24,464 nt of DNA from Planctomycetaceae bacterium (GCA_030616935.1 JAUWWJ010000001.1:1-24464), one strand, 5' to 3'. Positions 8,632-15,905 are shown, counted from the first letter of the stretch. Translations and numbers: made by a program. Notes: generated from the letters alone by a model not told the origin.

Positions 8632-8935
8632 ACGTTGCCGAAATTAAAAAAGAATATAAAGAAGGCACAATGATGACAGACTGAGTATTGGCGCCTCAAC
8701 ACCCAACGCTAATTGGTTCTATTACCTAAAGGTTCGTCTTGGGAAACAGGTGCTAGAGCCTACAAAGGGTGGGGAAAAATCAATTTCAAGAACCACATTT
8801 GTGCTTTTCAAGTTCTTATTACTTCTGGAATGTATGTGGGAAATACCCCGATAAACACAATTTCATCTTGTAAACCAACCGTTGGAATCCATTCTTTGGA
8901 TTGTGATTCCTGTCGTTGCCGTGCCATCATCCATC

Positions 8936-8963
8936 TTGCACGTCGCCAGTGAATCCGTAGACT
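8936..8963 (+). promoter_or_regulatory. Probable sigma-70 promoter of the tRNA-tuf transcript
   Basis: TTGCAC (8936-8941) and TAGACT (8958-8963) are separated by 16 bases; the first tRNA begins 27 bases after the -10 box. The location fits a stable-RNA promoter, though both boxes deviate from consensus. Downstream tRNA genes and tuf could be read from here. Confidence 0.45.
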
Positions 8964-8989
8964 TGTTCGGTTCGCGGTCCAAAAGGCCC

Positions 8990-9062
8990 GCTAGCGTAGC
9001 TCAATTGGCAGAGCGGCTGATTTGTAATCAGCAGGTTGCGGGTTCAAGTCCCGCCGCTAGCT
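8990..9062 (+). tRNA. tRNA-Thr (anticodon UGU)
   Basis: A full cloverleaf folds: 7-bp acceptor GCTAGCG/CGCTAGC, D-arm GCTC/GAGC, anticodon stem GCTGA/TCAGC around TTTGTAA with TGT at 9023-9025, and T-arm GCGGG/CCCGC with loop TTCAAGT. The discriminator is U and the CCA end is not encoded. It reads ACA-type threonine codons and is first in a four-tRNA cluster leading to tuf, the position of thrU in E. coli. Confidence 0.97.
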
Positions 9063-9136
9063 CACGACGCAGCCGGATGGAAACTGTTCGACGTACGTTC
9101 GTTTGTGGACTATTTCGTCGTTCGGATGCCGACACT

Positions 9137-9160
9137 GGACGGAGGCTTTGCCTGCCGACC
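9137..9160. other. Imperfect hairpin in the tRNA-Thr to tRNA-Tyr spacer
   Basis: AGGC/GCCT around a TTT loop is extended by CGG/CCG past a one-base bulge and GG/CC past an A-A mismatch. It is embedded between GTTCGG (9120-9125) and CCGAAC (9159-9164), a competing outer inverted repeat. The spacer between these two tRNAs is 242 bases, far more than the few bases seen in E. coli, and no gene is recognised in it. Confidence 0.35.
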
Positions 9161-9304
9161 GAACCGGCCACACATTAGGCGAGGTCGATACAACATTTCG
9201 GTAAGAACAAAATGGAGCTTTAAAGGAGAAAAACAGGTAGGCCAGCCACTTAAGGAGCCTCCTGAAACCGGCAAAAAGAAGCATTTACAACCACATTTTG
9301 CGAA

Positions 9305-9386
9305 GGGGAGTTTCCCGAGCGGTCAAAGGGGTCAGACTGTAAATCTGATGGCAGTGCCTTCACAGGTTCGAATCCTGTACTCCCCA
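9305..9386 (+). tRNA. tRNA-Tyr (anticodon GUA)
   Basis: An 82-base class II tRNA with acceptor GGGGAGT/ACTCCCC, anticodon stem TCAGA/TCTGA around CTGTAAA with GTA at 9339-9341, a long variable arm (GGCAGTGCC region) as expected for bacterial tRNA-Tyr, and T-arm ACAGG/CCTGT with loop TTCGAAT. Discriminator A; CCA is not encoded. It takes the place of tyrU in the E. coli cluster. Confidence 0.97.
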
Positions 9387-9476
9387 CTACATAAAATGGA
9401 TGCCCACTCAACAGAAATTCAATACACCAGTGAAATGAAGTGCTGTAGTGAAACATCCGATATAGACATAAAAACA

Positions 9477-9547
9477 GCGGGTGTAGCTCAATGGTAGAGC
9501 AATAGCCTTCCAAGCTAAAGACGAGGGTTCGACTCCCTTCACCCGCT
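9477..9547 (+). tRNA. tRNA-Gly (anticodon UCC)
   Basis: Acceptor GCGGGTG/CACCCGC, D-arm GCTC/GAGC, anticodon loop CTTCCAA with TCC at 9509-9511, T-arm closed by a G-U pair (GAGGG/CCCTT) with loop TTCGACT. The outermost pair of the anticodon stem (position 27-43) is an A-A mismatch. CCA is not encoded; the gene is followed by CTTTTTT (T-run 9549-9554), which may cause some termination or pausing. It matches glyT of the E. coli cluster. Confidence 0.95.
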
Positions 9548-9680
9548 CTTTTTTGCTGATCCGATTCGAGAAATATAATAATTCAAGAAATATTAGGTTT
9601 TACTTCTATCCAGATGTGACAAAACGTTTAAAACTAAGGAGATATTTCGGTACATAATCGATGCCCAGACAGCAATTTAG

Positions 9681-9753
<73 letters not shown>

Positions 9754-9869
9754 CTGCCGTAATGGGCTCTTAAAATTTGTAAAGAGAATATCCCGTTTTT
9801 GAGAATTTAACGATACAATCTGATGCGGTTCGTAGTCGTAACAGAATAATTTTGAAGTTTTTTACAACA

Positions 9870-9890
9870 AGCAGGTCAAGAAAACCTGCT
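9870..9890 (+). promoter_or_regulatory. tuf: Leader hairpin before tuf
   Basis: AGCAGGT and ACCTGCT form a perfect 7-bp stem around CAAGAAA in the tuf leader, 22 bases before the ribosome binding site GAGGA (9913-9917). It has no T-run, so it is more likely an mRNA stability or processing element than a terminator. A TACAAT at 9814-9819 upstream could be a -10 box but has no convincing -35 box. Confidence 0.4.
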
Positions 9891-9924
9891 ACCCCTTCAA
9901 TGAGGAAAGGCCGAGGAAAAGAGC

Positions 9925-11124
9925 ATGGCTAAGGATACTTTTGAGCGAACAAAACCCCACGTGAACGTCGGCACGATCGGGCACATTGACCATGGGAAAA
10001 CGACGCTCACCGGTGCCCTTGTCGCCGTGCAGGCGGCGAAGGATCTGGCTGAGGCCAAGAGCTACGCAGACATTGCAAAGGGCGGAACCGTTCGAGATGA
10101 AACCAAAACGGTAACCATTGCTGTTAGTCACGTTGAATACCAAACTGAGAAGCGTCACTATGCTCATATTGACTGCCCAGGGCATGCTGACTTTGTCAAG
10201 AACATGATTACTGGCGCTGCCCAGATGGACGGTGCCATTCTTGTTGTGAGTGCAGCTGACGGCCCTATGCCTCAGACGCGTGAACATATTCTTTTGGCAC
10301 GTCAGGTAGGTGTTCCGGCATTGGTTGTCTTCCTGAACAAGGTTGACTTGGTTGATGACCCGGAATTACTTGATCTCGTTGAAATGGAAATCCGGGAACT
10401 ACTTAGCAAGTACGGTTTCCCTGGCGACGATATCCCGATTATCCGAGGCGCCAGTAAGCCTGCCTATGACAGTCCTGCTGATCCTGAGGCAAACAAGTGC
10501 ATCGCAGACCTTCTTGATGCTGTTGACTCCTATATTCCAGAGCCAGAACGAGAACTCGACAAGCCCTTTCTTATGGCAATCGAAGATGTCTTTTCAATTG
10601 AAGGTCGAGGCACCGTCGCGACCGGTAGAATTGAACGGGGCGTGGTCAACGTCGGCGATGAAGTTGAAATCGTTGGCTTAAAGGAAAAGGCTGACAAGAC
10701 AACTGTCACCGGTGTCGAAATGTTCAAAAAAGTTCTCGACAGTGGACAAGCTGGTGACAACGTTGGTTGCCTTCTCCGTGGAATTAATCGTGAAGCAATT
10801 GAACGAGGTCAGGTGCTCGCCAAACCAGGAACAATTAAGCCGCATAAAAAGTTTGAGTGCGAGGTCTACGTTCTTTCAAAAGAAGAAGGTGGTCGTCACA
10901 CCCCATTTTTTGCAGGTTACCGTCCGCAGTTTTACTTCAGAACAACTGACGTGACTGGTGCAACACAACTGATGGGTGGAGTCGAAATGGTTTCACCTGG
11001 CGACAACGTCAAAATGGAAGTTGAGTTAATGGTACCAATTGCAATGGATGATGGCGTTCGCTTCGCAATTCGTGAAGGCGGCCGAACCGTCGGATCGGGG
11101 GTTGTCACGAAGATTCTTGACTGA
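9925..11124 (+). CDS. tuf: Elongation factor Tu
   Basis: GTPase that delivers aminoacyl-tRNA to the ribosome. The 399-residue protein has the P-loop GHIDHGKT (19-26), DCPGH (83-87, with the catalytic His87), NKVD (138-141) and all three domains through VVTKILD. Switch I is non-canonical: residues 57-72 read [16 protein letters not shown] where most bacteria have RGITINTSHVEY, so Arg, Gly, Asn and Thr next to the Mg-binding Thr (T64 here) are changed while that Thr is kept. The G5 position reads RGASK in place of RGSAL. The ATG is supported by GAGGA seven bases upstream. It follows four tRNA genes and precedes tRNA-Trp and secE. The switch I form fits planctomycete EF-Tu as I recall it. Confidence 0.98.
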   Translation: MAKDTFERTKPHVNVGTIGHIDHGKTTLTGALVAVQAAKDLAEAKSYADIAKGGTVRDETKTVTIAVSHVEYQTEKRHYAHIDCPGHADFVKNMITGAAQMDGAILVVSAADGPMPQTREHILLARQVGVPALVVFLNKVDLVDDPELLDLVEMEIRELLSKYGFPGDDIPIIRGASKPAYDSPADPEANKCIADLLDAVDSYIPEPERELDKPFLMAIEDVFSIEGRGTVATGRIERGVVNVGDEVEIVGLKEKADKTTVTGVEMFKKVLDSGQAGDNVGCLLRGINREAIERGQVLAKPGTIKPHKKFECEVYVLSKEEGGRHTPFFAGYRPQFYFRTTDVTGATQLMGGVEMVSPGDNVKMEVELMVPIAMDDGVRFAIREGGRTVGSGVVTKILD

Positions 11125-11185
11125 TTTTCTTGACTCTTGATGTGTTCGGTGGCCAGACCTGTTGGCATCGTCAGAAAAGTTACTT

Positions 11186-11215
11186 GTGCGGGGTTCGGGT
11201 GACCGGGCCCCGTAC
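11186..11215 (+). other. 13-bp GUGA-tetraloop hairpin between tuf and tRNA-Trp
   Basis: GTGCGGGGTTCGG (11186-11198) pairs with CCGGGCCCCGTAC (11203-11215) without a break, using three G-U pairs, and is capped by GTGA, a GNRA-type tetraloop. It ends six bases before the tRNA-Trp 5' end. No T-run follows. Likely roles are an RNase processing site that frees the tRNA, or a barrier protecting the 3' end of tuf mRNA. Confidence 0.7.
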
Positions 11216-11221
11216 TTACAC

Positions 11222-11294
11222 AGGGGCGTAGCTCAATTGGCAGAGCGCTGGTCTCCAAAACCAGAGGTTGCGAGTTCGATTCCCGCCGCCCCTG
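11222..11294 (+). tRNA. tRNA-Trp (anticodon CCA)
   Basis: Acceptor AGGGGCG/CGCCCCT, D-arm GCTC/GAGC, anticodon stem CTGGT/ACCAG around CTCCAAA with CCA at 11255-11257, discriminator G as expected for Trp. The T-arm reads GCGAG/CCCGC, which leaves an A-C mismatch one pair below the loop. CCA end is not encoded. The tuf-trnW-secE-nusG order is widespread in bacteria. Confidence 0.95.
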
Positions 11295-11330
11295 CTTATT
11301 GTGTGGAGTATTCACATGAGATCGCCCTGG

Positions 11331-11344
11331 GGCTTGGAAAAGCC
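11331..11344 (+). other. Small GGAA-tetraloop hairpin upstream of secE
   Basis: GGCTT and AAGCC form a 5-bp stem around GGAA (a GNRA loop) in the tRNA-Trp to secE spacer. No T-run follows. The spacer holds no rpmG gene, which often sits here. Confidence 0.35.
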
Positions 11345-11454
11345 AAAACTTAGGGGACTTATGAGAACCGGCTGTATTCGGACGGGCAGTATTGGTAGAA
11401 GATTTAGGAACATTTGAAACCGTAAACCTTTGTCTAAAGGCAGATTGAACCGAC

Positions 11455-11916
11455 ATGGCAGGAACACAACAACCAGCCGCAACCTTCTTTGGAAGCCTCC
11501 TTAGTTTTTCGCTCTATAAGCGTCAGCAGGGTCGAGTTGCTCGCCAAGTCACGTTTGCTGCAGTCGCAATCGCCATAGCAATTGGTGTCTGGAGGCTTGC
11601 CCAACTGCTACCTCTTTGGTTGGGCGGTGATGCCACAAGCTCACTAAGCGGCGATGAACTGGGAATCATGCGGTTTCTCGTCCCTGGTGTTTTACTCGCT
11701 GTTGGCATTTGGGTGAGTTTCCGAATGGTCAATACACCGAGCATTGCGGATTTCCTTATCGCTGTTGAAACAGAAATGACAAAGGTTTCTTGGCCAACGC
11801 GGGATGAGGTCATCCGTAGTTCGATCGTGATCATTTTCCTGATCTTTACACTCGCTGGAATTTTAGCCGTGTACGATCTTTTCTGGTGGTTCGTCCTTCG
11901 TGCCCTCCAAGGCTAG
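11455..11916 (+). CDS. secE: Preprotein translocase subunit SecE
   Basis: Essential small clamp of the SecYEG protein-conducting channel in the inner membrane. The 153-residue protein has three predicted membrane segments (about 31-55, 70-92 and 122-148), like the three-helix E. coli form rather than the single-helix form of many bacteria. The conserved amphipathic helix and hinge are at 99-122 (FLIAVETEMTKVSWPTRDEV), directly before the last helix. The ATG at 11455 has only a weak AAAGG 14 bases upstream. Its place between tRNA-Trp and nusG is the standard one. Confidence 0.95.
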   Translation: MAGTQQPAATFFGSLLSFSLYKRQQGRVARQVTFAAVAIAIAIGVWRLAQLLPLWLGGDATSSLSGDELGIMRFLVPGVLLAVGIWVSFRMVNTPSIADFLIAVETEMTKVSWPTRDEVIRSSIVIIFLIFTLAGILAVYDLFWWFVLRALQG

Positions 11917-11967
11917 GAATCAACTGAACAAGATTCAAACATCCTCAAGACCACTTCATGGATAGCA

Positions 11968-12792
11968 ATGCAAGAAAACGAGAACCTTTCAGAAACTGAG
12001 CCCACAGCAACCGATGAAACGGCTGGTGTTGGCCCTGAATCAACAGCCGCAGGACATCACGAAACTGCTGATCTACACCGCAGCCAAGAAGACGCTTCCC
12101 GCGACGAAACGGCTTCGATCGAATCAACCGAGCTGGTAGAAGAAGATGAAGACGATGGTCCTGTCGAACTGGATGATCCGTTTTCTGGCAGTGAAAATGC
12201 AAAACCTGTCATGCTCGATGGTGAAGAAGACGAGGCTGAAGAACCAGCACCCGCAGAAGGGGATATGGACTGGTACATCCTCAAGGTTCAAAGCAACCGA
12301 GAAGATTCAATCCGTGAAACCCTGCAGCGACGCATTGCAATGCAGGGCATGGATTCGTGGTTCGGTGAAGTCGTGGTCCCGAAGGAACAAGTTACTGAAT
12401 TCAAGAGTGGGAAAAAACGGGTTGTCTGGCGAAAACTCTACCCTGGCTACATTCTTGTAAATATGATTTTGAATGATGAAACCTGGTTTCTTGTACGCGA
12501 AACAGGCGGTATTGGTGATTTCACGGGCTCTGGTGGAAAGCCAAGCCCAATGTTGCCTCAAGACGTCAAAAAACTGCTCAACAAGGGTGAGGAAAAGGCC
12601 GAAGAGACACCAAAACTGAAGATCAACTTTAAGAAAGGTGATCGTGTCAAAATCAATGAAGGTACCTTCGAAAACTTTGAGGGCGAAGTTGAGCAGATTG
12701 ACGAAGCAAATGGTCGCGTCACGGTCATGTTAAGCATTTTTGGTCGCTCAACACCGGTTGATATTGAATACTGGCAGATTGAAACGGTGTAG
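11968..12792 (+). CDS. nusG: Transcription termination/antitermination factor NusG with acidic N-terminal extension
   Basis: Binds RNA polymerase and raises processivity, and links it to Rho or to the ribosome. The core is normal: an NGN domain from about residue 100 (MDWYILKVQSNRE ... YPGYILVNM) and a C-terminal KOW domain (about 222-270, FKKGDRVKINEG). The first 99 residues are an added region very rich in Glu, Asp, Ser and Thr with no visible fold, bringing the protein to 274 residues against about 180 in E. coli. The extension is in frame from the ATG at 11968, but an internal ATG at residue 100 also exists. It lies 51 bases after secE, and a 217-base spacer with a promoter follows. Confidence 0.95.
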   Translation: MQENENLSETEPTATDETAGVGPESTAAGHHETADLHRSQEDASRDETASIESTELVEEDEDDGPVELDDPFSGSENAKPVMLDGEEDEAEEPAPAEGDMDWYILKVQSNREDSIRETLQRRIAMQGMDSWFGEVVVPKEQVTEFKSGKKRVVWRKLYPGYILVNMILNDETWFLVRETGGIGDFTGSGGKPSPMLPQDVKKLLNKGEEKAEETPKLKINFKKGDRVKINEGTFENFEGEVEQIDEANGRVTVMLSIFGRSTPVDIEYWQIETV

Positions 12793-12938
12793 CGTCCGAA
12801 CAAGACTTCCCCCCCATGGTTGACTCGTCACTCGTGAGTGAGGACTAAGAGTTGGTCGAGGCAGGGACAATCCGCTGCTAAACAAGACCAGTAAAACACT
12901 TCTGTAGCCACTTTTGAGCGAAAACCACTATAGGGGCT

Positions 12939-12966
12939 TTGACAGGAGCAAATTTACCGGCATGAT
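12939..12966 (+). promoter_or_regulatory. rplK: Probable sigma-70 promoter of rplK
   Basis: A perfect TTGACA (12939-12944) and CATGAT (12961-12966, 4 of 6 consensus bases) are separated by 16 bases, giving a leader of roughly 37 bases before rplK. It lies in the 217-base nusG-rplK spacer and would start a ribosomal protein transcript separate from secE-nusG. Confidence 0.5.
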
Positions 12967-13009
12967 GGTTAATTCTCGTTGTGACGGAAACTTATAAGGA
13001 TTTGGGCTG

Positions 13010-13435
13010 ATGGCAAAACAGGTAACGGGTCAAGCAAAATTTCAAGTCCCAGGTGGTCAAGCGACCCCTGCACCTCCGGTAGGAACTTCACTCGGTCGAT
13101 TTGGGATTAATCTGGGCCAGTTTGTCCAACAATTTAACGACAAGACCAAAGAAGCTGGCGGCATGCCTATTCCTGTGGTCGTTACTGTCTACAACGATCG
13201 ATCATTTGATTTTGTCACGAAAAGCCCACCAGCAGCCGCTTTGTTGAAAAAGGCTGCTGGCCTTGCCAAGGGATCTGGCGTTCCAAACAAGGACAAAGTT
13301 GGGAAAGTCTCGGTAAATCAATTAGACGAAATTGTCAAAATGAAGTCTGCTGACCTGAATGCACGTGACAATGAACATGCACGCCGAATGATTGCCGGAA
13401 CAGCCCGTAGTATGGGGATTACCGTCGAAGGTTGA
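13010..13435 (+). CDS. rplK: 50S ribosomal protein L11
   Basis: Part of the GTPase-associated centre with 23S rRNA and L10-L12, and needed for RelA activation in well-studied bacteria. The 141 residues cover the full family length, with the proline-rich N-terminal segment ([21 protein letters not shown], shown only as a landmark at 18-38) and the RNA-binding C-terminal domain with [11 protein letters not shown]. The ATG has AAGGA nine bases upstream. It begins the rplKAJL segment behind its own probable promoter. Confidence 0.98.
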   Translation: MAKQVTGQAKFQVPGGQATPAPPVGTSLGRFGINLGQFVQQFNDKTKEAGGMPIPVVVTVYNDRSFDFVTKSPPAAALLKKAAGLAKGSGVPNKDKVGKVSVNQLDEIVKMKSADLNARDNEHARRMIAGTARSMGITVEG

Positions 13436-13490
13436 ATACCGGAAAAAACCTGTAATAATCTACTTTTCAAGGGTGAAAAGCTCCGCTGTC

Positions 13491-13522
13491 ATGGCACCGT
13501 GCCATTCCGGTTCCTTCGGAAC
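13491..13522 (+). promoter_or_regulatory. Tandem hairpins in the rplK-rplA spacer
   Basis: Two small hairpins lie side by side: ATGGCA/TGCCAT around CCG (13491-13505), and GTTCC/GGAAC around TTC (13510-13522). Neither is followed by a T-run. The rplK-rplA spacer is 190 bases, long for a gene pair that is usually nearly contiguous, and ribosomal protein L1 regulates its own operon in other bacteria by binding mRNA. An L1 site here is only a possibility. Confidence 0.4.
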
Positions 13523-13625
13523 AGAAATGCAGCACCATACAAGAGAGACCAACAACTCCGGCTTGGGGCTTTCATCAAAAGCAAAATTTAATTTCAAAAC
13601 GTCTCCAGTACAGAGGAATCCTAAA

Positions 13626-14306
13626 GTGCGACTCACCAAACGCATGAAATCTGCTCTTGCCGCCAAACCGGCTGATGAAGCACCACTTCCACTCTCAGAA
13701 GCTGTCGAAACGCTCAAGAAATTTCCACCGACAAAATTCGATCAGACAGTTGAAATTCACATTCGTCTGGGCATCGATCCCAAACAAGCTGATCAGATCG
13801 TGCGAGGTTCGATTGTCCTTCCACATGGCATTGGCAAATCAAAACGTGTTGTCGTTTTTGCCAAAGGAAATCTTGCTGATGATGCAACTGCCGCTGGTGC
13901 AGAGGAAGTTGGTGGCGATGACCTCGCAAAAAAAATCAAAGGTGGTTGGACCGATTTTGATGTGTGCATTGCAGCACCAGACATGATGGGCCTTGTTGGC
14001 CCTCTTGGAAAGGTTTTGGGCCCACGAGGATTGATGCCAAGCCCACGCGCTGGAACTGTCACGGCTGATATTTCCAAAACTGTCAAAGAGTACAAGGCTG
14101 GCAAAGTCGAATTTCGCAATGATCCCACTGGTATTATTCACGCCGCGGTTGGAAAAGCGAGTTTTGAGAATGATAAACTTATTGACAACATTCATGCATT
14201 TCTTGAGCAGATCCGAAGCATGCAGCCAAATGCAATTCGAGGGCAGTACATAAAAACAGTTGCTATCTCTGCCACCATGTCGCCCGGAGTGATGGTGGCC
14301 GCTTAG
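13626..14306 (+). CDS. rplA: 50S ribosomal protein L1
   Basis: Binds 23S rRNA at the mobile L1 stalk that helps deacylated tRNA leave, and represses its own operon in other bacteria. The GTG start at 13626 has GAGGA eight bases upstream and yields 226 residues starting with the family-typical RLTKRMK; the open frame extends 78 codons further upstream, but that part looks non-coding. Landmarks are [20 protein letters not shown] (a strongly conserved block), [13 protein letters not shown], the [14 protein letters not shown] loop and [15 protein letters not shown]. The order rplK-rplA-rplJ-rplL is standard. Confidence 0.97.
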   Translation: MRLTKRMKSALAAKPADEAPLPLSEAVETLKKFPPTKFDQTVEIHIRLGIDPKQADQIVRGSIVLPHGIGKSKRVVVFAKGNLADDATAAGAEEVGGDDLAKKIKGGWTDFDVCIAAPDMMGLVGPLGKVLGPRGLMPSPRAGTVTADISKTVKEYKAGKVEFRNDPTGIIHAAVGKASFENDKLIDNIHAFLEQIRSMQPNAIRGQYIKTVAISATMSPGVMVAA

Positions 14307-14374
14307 TCCGGCAATCCAAAAGCCCTTAATTTTTAATTCAGAAAACAAACAACACAAACACTTAAAAGAAAACC

Positions 14375-14923
14375 ATGAGCAAACTTGTCAAACAACTCAT
14401 GATGGATGATCTTCAGTCTCGTCTTCAAGGCGTTGGGGATGTTTTCGTTGTGTCTCTTGGTCAGCTAGACGCTCGAAAAACGACCGACCTAAGACTCACC
14501 CTGCGAAAAAAAAATATAAGTCTTCAGCTCATCAAGAATGCACTGGCGAAGCGTGTTCTCGCCGAAACGCCACTCGCACCTGCTCTTGAAAACCTCAGCG
14601 GCATGCTAGCTCTTTGCTGGGGTGGCGAAGACGTTGTGGACTTGGCAAAGGAACTCAATCGCCTCGCCGAACTCGATGGTTTTGAGCAGATCGAGTGTCG
14701 TGGCGGTGCGATGGACGGCTCGAAACTTGAGCCTGACGATCTGAAAAAGGTCGCAAAATGGCCGACGCGAACAGAGCAACTCTCTATTTTGTCCGGCCAA
14801 ATGCTGTCGGCCGGCGCGACATTATCCGGGCAACTCTTGGGCGGCGGAAGCTCACTGGCAAGCCAAATCAAGAGCAGAATGGAAGAGTTAGAAAAGTCTG
14901 GTGACGAGGTCACTGCGGCATAG
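14375..14923 (+). CDS. rplJ: 50S ribosomal protein L10
   Basis: Stalk base protein that holds the L7/L12 dimers and, in E. coli, represses its operon as the L10-L12 complex. The 182 residues have the conserved N-terminal rRNA-binding half (LRLTLRKKNISLQLIKNALAKR) and a C-terminal helix (about 140-175) for L12 docking, ending in acidic residues. The ATG at 14375 follows an A-rich leader with no clear ribosome binding site, which could mean coupling to rplA or weak initiation. An unusually long spacer separates it from rplL. Confidence 0.95.
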   Translation: MSKLVKQLMMDDLQSRLQGVGDVFVVSLGQLDARKTTDLRLTLRKKNISLQLIKNALAKRVLAETPLAPALENLSGMLALCWGGEDVVDLAKELNRLAELDGFEQIECRGGAMDGSKLEPDDLKKVAKWPTRTEQLSILSGQMLSAGATLSGQLLGGGSSLASQIKSRMEELEKSGDEVTAA

Positions 14924-15188
14924 AGTAAAGAAAAAGGAGTGGATAACCAGAGATTTCCAAGAAAAATAGTCAAGCCCAAAATTTTGGGACTAGTCACAGG
15001 GAAATTTCGTGGTAAGAAACAAGACTCAAGATTCGGTTGAAAGAGGTCGTTCCTACGTTCCAACGAATCGAGAGTTCGGAATCAGGCATAAAAACGATTC
15101 CCGGCGACAACGTGACGGGAAAAACGAGTTAGAACTACACATTTGAAAGCCTTTACGGCTAATTTCTTGAGTGAAAGGATCGCGATCA
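14924..15188 (+). promoter_or_regulatory. Structured 265-base rplJ-rplL spacer
   Basis: Three inverted repeats are visible. First, CCCAAAATTTTGGG at 14975-14988 is a perfect 14-base palindrome, flanked by TAGT and ACTA that could extend the stem past a CAAG bulge. Second, GATTCGGTTG (15030-15039) pairs with CAACGAATC (15061-15069), one G bulged, around a 21-base loop. Third, TTCCCG (15098-15103) pairs with CGGGAA (15116-15121). A small AGCC/GGCT stem follows near 15148. None is followed by a strong T-run, and no promoter was found. Such structure between these genes suggests mRNA-level control of L12 supply. Confidence 0.5.
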
Positions 15189-15617
15189 ATGGCAACGGCT
15201 GAAGCAACAGAGTCAACCCGGGAATTTTCGACAGATACGCAGGAACTCGGTGATCGCATCGTTGGCCTCACGTTGAAAGCCGCGAAGGAACTCTCTGATT
15301 ACCTTGACGAAGTGCACGGCATTAAGCCTGCTTCAGGTGGTGCTGTCATGGTAGCAGGTGGTGGTGCTGCCGGTGGAGAAGGTGGTGGCGAAGCTGCTGC
15401 TGAAAAGACAGAGTTTGACGTTGTTCTGGAATCTTTTGGTGACAACAAAATTAGTGTGATCAAAGTGGTTCGCTCAGCAACCGGACTTGGCCTGAAGGAA
15501 GCAAAGGATCTTGTTGAAGGTGCTCCTGGCAAGGTCAAAGAAGGAATTTCGAAAGAAGACGCCGAAAAACTCCAGAAAGAGCTTGAAGAAGCTGGAGCCA
15601 AGGTATCTGTTAAGTAG
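15189..15617 (+). CDS. rplL: 50S ribosomal protein L7/L12
   Basis: Multicopy stalk protein that recruits translation GTPases such as EF-Tu and EF-G. The ATG at 15189 has AAAGGA nine bases upstream; a start 18 bases earlier is in frame but has no ribosome binding site. The product has 142 residues, about 20 more than the usual 120-125, the surplus being a polar N terminus ([17 protein letters not shown]) before the dimerisation helix ([13 protein letters not shown]). A Gly/Ala hinge (about 46-70) precedes the globular domain ([24 protein letters not shown] through KVSVK). A terminator-like hairpin overlaps its 3' end. Confidence 0.97.
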   Translation: MATAEATESTREFSTDTQELGDRIVGLTLKAAKELSDYLDEVHGIKPASGGAVMVAGGGAAGGEGGGEAAAEKTEFDVVLESFGDNKISVIKVVRSATGLGLKEAKDLVEGAPGKVKEGISKEDAEKLQKELEEAGAKVSVK

Positions 15618-15640
15618 TTTTTTGGCTGTTTTTCTGTTTT
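15596..15640 (+). terminator. Possible attenuator at the end of rplL
   Basis: AGCCAA (15596-15601) in the last codons of rplL pairs with TTGGCT (15622-15627) after the stop codon, with a 20-base loop, followed by two T-runs (GTTTTTC, GTTTTC). The stem is only six strong pairs and the loop is large, so termination would be partial. Partial termination here is expected, since L12 is needed in far greater amounts than RNA polymerase. Confidence 0.4.
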
Positions 15641-15652
15641 CTAGCTAGGCCA

Positions 15653-15681
15653 TTGGCAGTTTGGCTAGTAAACGGTATAGT
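15653..15681 (+). promoter_or_regulatory. rpoB: Probable sigma-70 promoter of rpoBC
   Basis: TTGGCA (15653-15658, 5 of 6) and TATAGT (15676-15681, 5 of 6) are separated by 17 bases, the ideal spacing. It lies just after the rplL terminator-like hairpin and about 220 bases before rpoB, and it is the best promoter match seen in the window. Confidence 0.6.
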
Positions 15682-15905
15682 ATTTGCGTGCATTCCTTCT
15701 GTTCCGAACCCGCTTACTGCGGAATTCCTGTGTCCAATATTTTGATCACACCTGATCATTTGTCGGTGTTTGCCCAGCACCGTTCGTTCCTTTCGATTCA
15801 CCTCGTCAGTGTTTTTACTGAGTGGTAATCGAAACTCATAGTGCCCCCATAGTATCCGTAGCTCAATCCATTTAATGTTTTCCCTCTGCAAGGAGTGATT
15901 TGTCA

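Larger units (their letters stand above)
8567..8989. other. Divergent intergenic region between purU and the tRNA block
   Basis: This stretch of 423 bases holds no gene I can support; short open frames in it lack homology and a ribosome binding site. It should contain the purU promoter on the minus strand (near 8602-8631) and the promoter for the tRNA-tuf transcript on the plus strand (near 8936-8963). The part from 8640 to 8670 is very A-rich on the plus strand. The middle, about 8700-8930, shows nothing I can name. Confidence 0.5.

Noticed and set aside
8713..9497. Small open frames across the tRNA cluster
   Set aside because: They run through tRNA genes, have no ribosome binding sites and no recognisable protein features.
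13392..13625. L1 reading frame extended 78 codons upstream
   Set aside because: The upstream part overlaps rplK, has atypical composition and contains the tandem hairpins; the GTG at 13626 has a good ribosome binding site and family-typical N terminus.
14524..15063. A 179-residue minus-strand frame over rplJ and its spacer
   Set aside because: It is antisense to a conserved ribosomal gene, is Ser-rich in the manner of shadow frames, and shows no motif.
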